Assembly: GCF_018614205.1 (NCBI RefSeq)
Contig: NZ_JAGGOS010000023.1
Location: 1 to 33,174 of the forward strand
Origin: Streptomyces sp. ISL-36
GTDB taxonomy: Bacteria; Actinomycetota; Actinomycetes; Streptomycetales; Streptomycetaceae
Direction: 5' to 3'
DNA: 33,174 bases
A model generated the notes under the pieces. It worked only from the letters and a program-made list of their open reading frames with translations, was not told the origin of the DNA and ran no database searches. Shown here piece by piece: positions 22,496 through 28,337 of this stretch (within the stretch, counting starts at the first letter, position 1; every line of letters starts with the position of its first letter). The position numbers and the translations under genes are program-made.

Positions 22496-23388
22496 CAGCG
22501 CGCCCCCACCGTCTCGGAGACGGCCCGCGCCAGCCAGTCGGCGGTACGTGTGAACGTGTACCCCAGAGCGACCGCCCGCGCGTTGTCCATTCCGTAGGAA
22601 CGGAAGAAGGAGAACGGCGACACCTCCCCGACCTCCACCTCCTGGAAAACGGTCCGGCCGCCCACCTGCCTCTCGATCTCCGCGCAGATCTCCCTGGTGG
22701 TGAGAAGGCCGTGGGAATGGGCGTTCACCGGCCCGGTGAATTCCGACTCCACCGCCCACGCCAGGAATCGCGCTATCTCCTCGACATACACATAGGTGGC
22801 CGGGTGGTTGACCACCGGAACGGCGATCGGCTCACCGGCCCGGATGCGGCGCGCGTAATGGTCGACCCGTCCGGTGAAGTCGTCCTCCCCGCCCAGCACA
22901 TGGGTCACCCGCACCGCCGTGTACGGGAAGGGGGGACCGGCCGCGAAGACCGCCTCCGCCTGCCGCTTTCCCTCTCCGTAGTGCGCTTCGAGGAACTCCG
23001 GCTCGTCCCAGGGGAGGTCCAGGTCGACGGCGACCGTACGGGGATCGACGGCCTCCTCCCGTACGGGCACGGCCGAGTTCTCGTACTCGTACACCTCCAC
23101 CGTCGACGTCATCACATAACGCCGGGTGCGCGGCCCGAACACCCGCCTGGCGATTGCCGCCTGGCGCGGGGTGTAACAGACCTGGTCGATGACGACGTCG
23201 AAATTCCGGTCGCCCAGGACGGTCTCCAGTGCCGCCTCGTCGTCCCGGTCGGCGACCAGCCGGGTCGTTCCCGCGACGGCGTCGGAAGAACCGCGATTGA
23301 GCACCGTCACCGAATGCCCCGATTCCAGCAGACGGGCCGTCAGCCGCTTTCCGAAATACCGATTCCCGCCGATGATCAGAATGTCCAT
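22495..23388 (-). CDS. NAD-dependent epimerase/dehydratase (extended SDR)
   Basis: 297 residues. The Rossmann start MDILIIGGNRYFGKRLTARLL carries the atypical GGNxYFG glycine motif of extended or atypical SDRs. Further marks are DVVIDQVCYTPRQA, a STVEVYEYE strand, YGEGKRQAE with the catalytic Tyr-x3-Lys, and RVTHVLGGEDDFTGRV. The substrate is probably a nucleotide sugar or related polyol; not determined. The start at 23388 is preferred over 23454 because the fold begins immediately. No ribosome site is seen, but TAACAC (23401-23396) lies seven bases upstream and could give a leaderless mRNA. It is divergent from the Lrp-family gene with a 44-bp gap, so that regulator may control it. Confidence 0.88.
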   Translation of the reverse strand: MDILIIGGNRYFGKRLTARLLESGHSVTVLNRGSSDAVAGTTRLVADRDDEAALETVLGDRNFDVVIDQVCYTPRQAAIARRVFGPRTRRYVMTSTVEVYEYENSAVPVREEAVDPRTVAVDLDLPWDEPEFLEAHYGEGKRQAEAVFAAGPPFPYTAVRVTHVLGGEDDFTGRVDHYARRIRAGEPIAVPVVNHPATYVYVEEIARFLAWAVESEFTGPVNAHSHGLLTTREICAEIERQVGGRTVFQEVEVGEVSPFSFFRSYGMDNARAVALGYTFTRTADWLARAVSETVGAR

Positions 23389-23432
23389 ACGACAAGTGTT
23401 ACGTTGTGCGCTCGCCATCTGAAGGGGGAAAC

Positions 23433-23963
23433 ATGGGAGTCCCGGCCGCCGCACCGAAAGAACCTCGGCATCTGCGTCCCGCCACCAACGAAACCTCGGT
23501 CGGCGCCTTCGACGCCGTCGACCGGCGGATCCTGGACCTCGTCCAGAGCGACGGCCGCATCAAGCTCAGCGAGCTCGGCCGGCGCGTCCGGCTCAGCCCG
23601 GCGGCCGTCACCGAGCGGGTGCGCCGCCTTGAGGCGTGCGGGGCGATCACCGGGTACGGCGCGCACGTCTCCCCGGCCCGGCTCGGCTACGGCATTCAGG
23701 CCTTCATCCGGGTCAACCCGCACGGCGGCTACACCCTCAAGCACCCCCGGACCCTCGAACTGACCGCCCGTCCCGAGGTTCTGGAGGTCCACCACGTCGT
23801 CGGCGAGGACTGCTGGATCCTCAAGGTCGCCGTCACCGACACGATCCACCTCGAAGACGTCCTGGAGCAGACGTCGGCGCTCGGCCGGACGACCACCTCG
23901 ATCGTCCTGTCCTCACCGGTGGAGCGCAAACCCCTGCTCCCTCCCGGCGAGAACGGTTCTTGA
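23433..23963 (+). CDS. Lrp/AsnC-family transcriptional regulator
   Basis: 176 residues. After a 25-residue variable N-terminus comes the winged HTH (about 26-85: VDRRILDLVQSDGRIKLSEL, then LSPAAVTERVRRLEACGAITGYGAHVSP). The RAM effector domain follows (about 90-165: AFIRVNPHGG, VLEVHHVVGEDCWILKVAV, and LEQTSALGRTTTSIVLSSPVERKPL). Members sense amino acids or related small molecules. ATG 23433 follows AAGGGGGAA (23422-23430). The 44-bp divergent spacer with the epimerase gene is a natural site for autoregulation and local control. Confidence 0.92.
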   Translation: MGVPAAAPKEPRHLRPATNETSVGAFDAVDRRILDLVQSDGRIKLSELGRRVRLSPAAVTERVRRLEACGAITGYGAHVSPARLGYGIQAFIRVNPHGGYTLKHPRTLELTARPEVLEVHHVVGEDCWILKVAVTDTIHLEDVLEQTSALGRTTTSIVLSSPVERKPLLPPGENGS

Positions 23964-23988
23964 CAACACGGAGCCGCTGCCGTTGAGA
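23960..23988 (+). promoter_or_regulatory. Candidate promoter for the nitroreductase-hemerythrin gene
   Basis: TTGACA (23960-23965), 17 bases, TTGAGA (23983-23988). The -35 is perfect and overlaps the Lrp-family stop codon; the -10 is a weaker match. Confidence 0.4.
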
Positions 23989-24006
23989 TGAAGGAACTCG
24001 CGTCGC

Positions 24007-24927
24007 GTGCCGGTCCGCGCTGGAAAGCGGAGGCATGGAGGCAAGAGGACCGTAGGGACGGCTTTGCCTCTCCACTTCCACACGCGGATCATCGATGAGT
24101 TCCGCACCAACGCCGGCAAGCTCGGCGGCCCCTTCGAGGGATGGGTGCTCCTTCTTCTCACCACCACCGGCGCCCGGTCCGGAAACGAACACACCACGCC
24201 GCTGGGCTTCGTCGAGGACCGGGACGAGAACGGCCGCGACCGGCTCCTGGTCACCGGCTCGGCCGGCGGCTCCGACCGGCACCCCGACTGGTACCGGAAC
24301 ATCCTGGTGAACCCCACGGTCACCGTGGAGCTGGGCGCCGACACCTGGCAGGCCACGGCCGTCGCCGCCACCGGCGCCGAGCGCGATGAGCTCTTCGCCA
24401 AGGTGGTCGCCGCGGCACCGGGGTACGCCGACTACCAGAAGGCGACCGACCGGATCATCCCCGTCGTCGCTCTCTACCGGATCCCCGAGGACGACTACAC
24501 CCCGCCGAACCGGCTCGATGCCCTCGCCGACGAGCTGATCAAGATCCACGACTGGCTGCGCTCGGAACTCGCCGCCCTCAGTGACGGGCTCGACACCCGC
24601 ACCGCCCCCGGGCTCACGGTGGAGCTGCGCCGCCACTGCCTGACCTTCTGCTCGGCGATGGCCGTCCACCACGGCGGCGAGGACGCGGGCCTCTTCCCCT
24701 ACCTGGCCCGCGCCTTCCCGGAGAAGGCCGACGCCTTCGACCGGCTGAAGGCCGAGCACGCGACGGTCGCCCGCATCCTCGACCAGCTCCAGGCCCTGCT
24801 CGCACGCCTCGACGAGGCCGAGCCCGGCGCGCTGCGCGTGGAGTTCGACCGGCTCCGCGGGGAGCTGGAGACTCACTTCGCCTACGAGGAGGAACAGGTC
24901 GTTCCGCTGCTCAGGGCAGGCAGCTGA
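24007..24927 (+). CDS. DUF385/DDN-type F420 nitroreductase fused to a hemerythrin HHE domain
   Basis: 306 residues, two domains. Residues about 20-150 are the deazaflavin (F420)-dependent nitroreductase/split-barrel family, with IIDEFRTNAGKLGGPFEGW, LLLTTTGARSGNEHTTPLGFV, HPDWYRNILVNP and KVVAAAPGYADYQ. From about 168 to the end is a four-helix hemerythrin-like domain with the expected iron ligands in KIHDWLRSEL (His181), LRRHCLTF, AVHHGGEDAGLFPYL, KAEHATVARIL and THFAYEEEQVVPLL. Together they suggest F420H2-linked reduction combined with O2, NO or iron sensing; the reaction is unknown. GTG 24007 is chosen with AAGGAA about ten bases upstream. A TTG at 24064 is an alternative, so the N-terminal 19 residues are uncertain. 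Confidence 0.85.
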   Translation: MPVRAGKRRHGGKRTVGTALPLHFHTRIIDEFRTNAGKLGGPFEGWVLLLLTTTGARSGNEHTTPLGFVEDRDENGRDRLLVTGSAGGSDRHPDWYRNILVNPTVTVELGADTWQATAVAATGAERDELFAKVVAAAPGYADYQKATDRIIPVVALYRIPEDDYTPPNRLDALADELIKIHDWLRSELAALSDGLDTRTAPGLTVELRRHCLTFCSAMAVHHGGEDAGLFPYLARAFPEKADAFDRLKAEHATVARILDQLQALLARLDEAEPGALRVEFDRLRGELETHFAYEEEQVVPLLRAGS

Positions 24928-24947
24928 CCGCCTCCCGCATTTCCTTC

Positions 24948-24978
24948 TTGCCTTGACGTCGGCGTCAAGGCTTACGTT
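24948..24978 (+). promoter_or_regulatory. MerR-type promoter/operator, 19-bp spacer
   Basis: TTGCCT (24948-24953) and TACGTT (24973-24978) are separated by 19 bases, the overlong spacer typical of MerR-activated promoters. Within it lies the perfect dyad CCTTGACG-TCGG-CGTCAAGG (24951-24970). The predicted transcription start is at or beside the merR ATG (24986), so the mRNA is probably leaderless. Confidence 0.75.
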
Positions 24979-24985
24979 CGGGGAC

Positions 24986-25378
24986 ATGCGAATCGGCGAG
25001 CTGGCCGAGCGGGCCGGAACGACCACGCGGACTCTGCGGTACTACGAGTCCCGTGGCCTTCTGGCCGCCCGGCGCACGGAGAACGGCTACCGCACGTACG
25101 ACGAGGACGACCTGCGTCTGCTCCAGCAGATCCGGACCCTGCAGGACTTCGGGTTCGAGCTGGAGGAGACGCGGCCGTTCGTGGAGTGCCTGCGGGCGGG
25201 TCACCCCGCGGGGGACGCCTGTCCCGCCTCCCTCGACGTGTACCGGCGCAAGCTCGCGGAGCTCGACGGGCTCGTCGAACAGCTCCAGGCGGTGCGGGCG
25301 CAGGTCGCCGCGCAGCTGCTGCGGGCCGAGGCGGAACTGCCCGGCGGCCCCGAACCCACATGCGAACTCGGAGGATGA
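24986..25378 (+). CDS. MerR-family transcriptional regulator (redox or metal sensing)
   Basis: 130 residues, usual MerR length. The N-terminal winged HTH reads MRIGELAERAGTTTRTLRYYESRGLL with wing NGYRTYDEDDLRLLQQIRTLQDFGFELEE. A dimerisation helix (about 85-115) follows. Cys68 and Cys79 (ECLRAGHPAGDACP) with His73 flank the effector region, and Cys126 lies near the C-terminus, as expected for a metal or thiol/disulfide sensor. The start at 24986 is preferred over the ATG at 24953, which lies inside the operator and promoter. It is followed four bases later by a thioredoxin gene, so a redox signal is likely. It presumably regulates its own operon through the dyad in the spacer. Confidence 0.92.
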   Translation: MRIGELAERAGTTTRTLRYYESRGLLAARRTENGYRTYDEDDLRLLQQIRTLQDFGFELEETRPFVECLRAGHPAGDACPASLDVYRRKLAELDGLVEQLQAVRAQVAAQLLRAEAELPGGPEPTCELGG

Positions 25379-25382
25379 CGAC

Positions 25383-25724
25383 ATGATCCAGGTGGAGGGT
25401 GTCACCACGGTGACCGACACCGACTTCGACACCGAGGTCCTCGGCGCCGAGCTGCCCGTCCTGGTGAAGTTCACCGCGGACTGGTGCGGCCCGTGTCGCC
25501 AGCTGGCGCCGGTCCTCGGCGCGGTCGCGTCGGAGCAGGCCGACCGGCTGAAGATCGTCCAGCTGGACGTGGACAGGAACCCGGAGATCACGCTCCGGTA
25601 CGGCGTGCTGGCGACGCCGACGCTGATGGTGTTCCGGGCGGGCGAACTCGTGAAGTCGATGGTGGGGGCCCGCCCGAAGCGCCGCCTGCTGGAAGAGCTG
25701 GAGGACGTGCTCGTCCAGGGGTGA
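25383..25724 (+). CDS. trxA: Thioredoxin
   Basis: 113 residues, standard thioredoxin with active site ADWCGPCRQLAPVL (Cys35, Cys38), cis-proline segment LATPTLMVFRAGELV and buried Asp in VLVKFTADW. It reduces protein disulfides in the cytoplasm using thioredoxin reductase. Ribosome site GGAGG (25370-25374) overlaps the end of merR and the genes are four bases apart, so they are coupled. Its induction probably follows the upstream MerR switch. It converges on thrS with only 14 bp between stops and no obvious terminator. Confidence 0.94.
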   Translation: MIQVEGVTTVTDTDFDTEVLGAELPVLVKFTADWCGPCRQLAPVLGAVASEQADRLKIVQLDVDRNPEITLRYGVLATPTLMVFRAGELVKSMVGARPKRRLLEELEDVLVQG

Positions 25725-25738
25725 GACACCCCCGCGGG

Positions 25739-26971
25739 TCAGGACACCTGGACGGCGTCCGGCCACAGCGCGGTCGAGTGGGCCGCGACCAGCGCCCCGA
25801 TCCGGTCGAGGATCTCCTCCGCCGGCGCGGGAGCGAGCCGGCGGCCGTCCCGCAGCCTCAGGGCGACGCGGTCGTCGGCGGCCTCCCTGGCGCCGACGAC
25901 CGCCTGGTACGGCACGAGGCGGGCCTCGCGGATCCGTGCACCGAGGGTGCCCCGCTCGGGCCCGGCGACCTCGGCCCGCAGTCCCCGTTCGGCGCACCGG
26001 GCGGCCAGCGCCTCGGCGTGAATGAACTCCTCGTCGGAGACGGGCAGGATCACCATCTGTACGGGTGCCAGCCAGGCGGGGAAGGCGCCGCCGTGCTGCT
26101 CCAGGAGGTGGGCGACGGCCCGCTCCACGCTTCCGACGACGCTGCGGTGGATCATCACCGGCCGGTGCCTGGCGCCGTCCGCGCCGATGTAGTGGAGGCC
26201 GAACCGTTCGGGCTGGTGGAAGTCGATCTGCACGGTGGAGAGGGTCGACTCGCGTCCCGCGCCGTCGGCGACCTGCACATCGATCTTGGGTCCGTAGAAG
26301 GCGGCCTCGCTCTCGGCGGCCTCGTACGGCAGCCCGGAGGCGTCGAGCACCTCGGTGAGCAGGGCGGTGGACCGCTCCCACATCCCGGGCGCGGCGACGT
26401 ACTTCCCGCCCGGCCCGGGCAGCGAGAGCCGGTAACGGGCGGGGACGATGCCCATCGCCTCGTACGCCCGACGAATCATCTCCAGGGCGGCCGAGGCCTC
26501 CTCGGCGACCTGCTCCAGGGTGCAGAAGATGTGCGCGTCGTTGAGCTGGATGGCCCGGACGCGGGTCAGTCCGCCGAGTACGCCGGAGAGTTCGGAGCGG
26601 TACATGGCGCCGAGCTCGGCCATGCGCAGCGGCAGCTCCCGGTAGCTGTGCGCCCGGGAGCGGTAGATCACCGCATGGTGGGGACAGAGGCTCGGCCGCA
26701 GCACGACCTGCTCACCGCCGACGTCCATCGGGGGATACATGTCGTCGCTGTAGTGCGCCCAGTGGCCAGAGATCTCGTACAGCTCCCGTTTGCCGAGCAC
26801 GGGCGAGTACACATGGCGGTAGCCGGCCCGGCGTTCGGCGGCGCGGACGTACTCCTCCAGGGCGTGCCGTACGACGGCGCCGTCGGGCAGCCAGTACGGC
26901 AGCCCGGACCCGATCAGCGGGTCGGTGTCGAACAGGTTCAGTTCACGGCCGAGCCGGCGGTGGTCGTGCAT
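25739..26971 (-). CDS. thrS: Threonyl-tRNA synthetase, short form lacking TGS and editing domains
   Basis: 410 residues, whereas housekeeping ThrRS is about 640-660. It begins directly at the class II catalytic core (MHDHRRLGRELNLFDTD, then GSGLPYWLPDGAVVRHALEEYV). Motif 2 is MYRSELSGVLGGLTRVR and motif 3 is VVGSVERAVAHLLE. The zinc ligands Cys (LRPSLCPHHAVIY), His (QLNDAHIF) and His (VMIHRSV) are kept. The anticodon-binding domain (PVQMVILPVSDEEF to the end) is intact. So it can charge tRNA-Thr but lacks the N2 domain that clears Ser-tRNA-Thr. ATG 26971 has GAGGAGA six bases upstream; the longer reading from 27073 would translate through the attenuator hairpin. Regulation appears to be by a Thr-codon leader. 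I recall a second short ThrRS in S. coelicolor, so this is probably a paralogue of a full-length enzyme elsewhere. Confidence 0.92.
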   Translation of the reverse strand: MHDHRRLGRELNLFDTDPLIGSGLPYWLPDGAVVRHALEEYVRAAERRAGYRHVYSPVLGKRELYEISGHWAHYSDDMYPPMDVGGEQVVLRPSLCPHHAVIYRSRAHSYRELPLRMAELGAMYRSELSGVLGGLTRVRAIQLNDAHIFCTLEQVAEEASAALEMIRRAYEAMGIVPARYRLSLPGPGGKYVAAPGMWERSTALLTEVLDASGLPYEAAESEAAFYGPKIDVQVADGAGRESTLSTVQIDFHQPERFGLHYIGADGARHRPVMIHRSVVGSVERAVAHLLEQHGGAFPAWLAPVQMVILPVSDEEFIHAEALAARCAERGLRAEVAGPERGTLGARIREARLVPYQAVVGAREAADDRVALRLRDGRRLAPAPAEEILDRIGALVAAHSTALWPDAVQVS

Positions 26972-27010
26972 GGTGGTCTCCTCGCGGGAAGAGGGCGAGT
27001 GACCACAGAA

Positions 27011-27042
27011 CGAAGCCCCGGGGCACTCGCCCCGGGGCTTCG
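27011..27042 (-). terminator. Attenuator hairpin in the thrS leader
   Basis: Arms CGAAGCCCCGGGGC (27011-27024) and GCCCCGGGGCTTCG (27029-27042) pair perfectly around a 4-base loop, between the leader peptide stop (27057) and the thrS start (26971). On the minus strand it is followed by TTCTGTGG. The upstream GTCCCGG (27072-27066) could pair with the CCGGGG of the 5' arm as an antiterminator. Confidence 0.75.
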
Positions 27043-27056
27043 GACAAAGACAGCTG

Positions 27057-27110
27057 TCAGCGCGCCGGGACACTCTCCGGCGTCGTCGTGATCATGGCAG
27101 CGCGCTTCAT
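27057..27110 (-). CDS. Threonine leader peptide controlling thrS (putative)
   Basis: A 17-residue reading frame, MKRAAMITTTPESVPAR, starts at ATG 27110 and stops at 27059-27057. It holds three consecutive Thr codons (ACG ACG ACG at 27089-27081), and is followed 15 bases later by a strong terminator hairpin and then by the ThrRS gene. This is the standard arrangement of ribosome-mediated attenuation. When charged tRNA-Thr is scarce the ribosome stalls at the Thr codons and the terminator does not form. There is no ribosome site, but TAGCGT (27123-27118) lies seven bases upstream as a -10 box, so a leaderless mRNA is likely; the -35 is poor. A 10-bp palindrome GACAGCTGTC (27049-27058) overlaps the stop. 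Function is inferred. Confidence 0.65.
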   Translation of the reverse strand: MKRAAMITTTPESVPAR

Positions 27111-27172
27111 GAGAAGGACGCTAGCAGGGGGTACGGGCGGGGTGCACGGGGTTTTCCGCGGCCCTCCGTCCG

Positions 27173-28204
27173 TCAGCGCAGGGCGAGCCGGACGCGGCGG
27201 GTGACCACGTTGACGGCGGTGACCTCGAAGGTCAGCTCGTCCCCCGGCCGGGGCGAGCGGCCGTCGAGGTCGTCGTGGTCGACGAAGGCCTCCACGCCGT
27301 CGGCGACGAGGACGAAGACCCCGGACGGGACCCGCTTGGTCACCCGACCGGTCCGGACGCCTCCGAAGCCGCCGCGCGCGAAGGCCCGCAGTGGGTCGGG
27401 TTCCAGGCTCTTGAGGGAGAGGAAGATCCTTTCCCGGCTCAGGTCGACGGCCAGGACCTCGAACGGCAGCTCCTGCCCCTCGCTGATCACGTCACCCGGG
27501 AAGTCGTACACGCCCCAGGACACCTCGGGGATGTTCATCATCCCCACCACGCCGCCCAGTTCCACGAAGGTCACATGGAAGCTCGCGAGGTGCGAGACGA
27601 CACCCGTGACGACATCGCCCCGCTCCAGGCCGGTGAGGAACGCCTCGCGTTCCTCGCCCTTCAGCGTGAGCGTCTCCCGCGCCTCCGTGAACGCCGCCTC
27701 GCTCAGCAGCGAACGCCACCGCGTGAACAGCCTCAGCAGCGCGCCCCCGTAGCGGGTCCGCAGCTCCCGGTTGTGGCGGAGCACGTCGAGCTCGTTCGCC
27801 GCCGTCAGCTCCGCGAAATCCTTCCGCCGCCCCCGCGCCGCCGGATGCGTCTCCCCGGTGAACCGGTCCCGGAAGAGCCCGTCCTCATCCGTCAGTCCGG
27901 GGTAGGAGATCTTCCGGTCGCAGCCGGCGTAGAAGTACACGAGCTCTTCCGCCTCGGTGCCGATCGCCTCCGCGAGGAGACCGCGCCGCTCCAGGGGCAG
28001 CAGGCTCTCCGCGAAACCGTCCGTGCCGTAGAAGGCGTGGCACAGGCCCGCAAGGCGCAGCTCGTCCCGTGCGCCCCAGTCCGCGAGCCGTGCCTCCACC
28101 CGCTCCAGGTGGGCGAGCAGGGTGCCGCCCGGGTGTTCCAGCGTGTCCGCGCCCCGCGCGAGGAGCAGCTCGCGCGCCGCCTCGAATGCCGTTTCTCTCC
28201 CCAT
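27173..28204 (-). CDS. DUF6817 domain protein with two C-terminal S1 RNA-binding domains
   Basis: 343 residues. Residues about 8-105 match the DUF6817 pattern (GGTLLAHLERVEARLADWGARDELRLAGLCHAFYGTDGF, then EELVYFYAGCDR), which looks like an HD-type helical domain with His and Cys/Asp positions. About 120-185 is a helical middle. Two S1/OB folds follow at about 190-265 (ERGDVVTGVVSHLASFHVTFVELGGVVGMMNI...QELPFEVLAVDLSRERIFLSLK) and 275-343 (GVRTGRVTKRVPSGVFVLVADGVEAFV...FEVTAVNVVTRRVRLAL). It probably binds RNA or the ribosome; the enzymatic role of the N-terminal domain is unknown. ATG 28204 is chosen because the conserved region starts there. No ribosome site is seen; TATTTT eight bases upstream suggests a leaderless start. 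It is divergent from the HelD-like gene and precedes the thrS leader. Confidence 0.82.
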   Translation of the reverse strand: MGRETAFEAARELLLARGADTLEHPGGTLLAHLERVEARLADWGARDELRLAGLCHAFYGTDGFAESLLPLERRGLLAEAIGTEAEELVYFYAGCDRKISYPGLTDEDGLFRDRFTGETHPAARGRRKDFAELTAANELDVLRHNRELRTRYGGALLRLFTRWRSLLSEAAFTEARETLTLKGEEREAFLTGLERGDVVTGVVSHLASFHVTFVELGGVVGMMNIPEVSWGVYDFPGDVISEGQELPFEVLAVDLSRERIFLSLKSLEPDPLRAFARGGFGGVRTGRVTKRVPSGVFVLVADGVEAFVDHDDLDGRSPRPGDELTFEVTAVNVVTRRVRLALR

Positions 28205-28218
28205 GGCGCACAAAAATA

Positions 28219-28244
28219 CCCCGACGAGTAAATTGAAGTCGGGG
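28219..28244. promoter_or_regulatory. Inverted repeat upstream of the S1 protein gene
   Basis: CCCCGAC (28219-28225) and GTCGGGG (28238-28244) are perfect 7-bp arms around an AT-rich 12-base centre, placed over the likely -35 to -10 region of the minus-strand gene. It is a candidate operator. Confidence 0.45.
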
Positions 28245-28273
28245 CATTGCATCGCGTATATTCATGGGTTCCG

Positions 28274-28294
28274 CGTCTTGACATGACAAAGACG
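28274..28294. promoter_or_regulatory. Dyad over the HelD -35 element
   Basis: CGTCTT (28274-28279) and AAGACG (28289-28294) are inverted arms. The left arm overlaps a TTGACA (28278-28283), a good -35 for the HelD-like gene. No equally good -10 follows at 17 bp; AT-rich TTCAATAA lies at 19 bp. Confidence 0.4.
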
Positions 28295-28337
28295 TGGAGA
28301 AGTTCAATAAACGCACTGTATCGCGCCGGGAGTCGAA

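Noticed and set aside
25739..27073. Longer thrS reading starting at 27073
   Set aside because: It would translate through the attenuator hairpin and add an unconserved Cys/Arg-rich stretch; the ATG at 26971 has a good ribosome site and matches the family start.
26972..27172. T-box riboswitch for thrS
   Set aside because: No T-box sequence or specifier-loop arrangement was visible; the Thr-codon frame plus terminator explains the leader better.
28205..28337. Rifamycin-associated element upstream of the HelD-like gene, as known for helR
   Set aside because: I looked for the GGGGCTTGC...GCAAGGCC type palindrome and did not find it, so a HelR-specific call is not supported.
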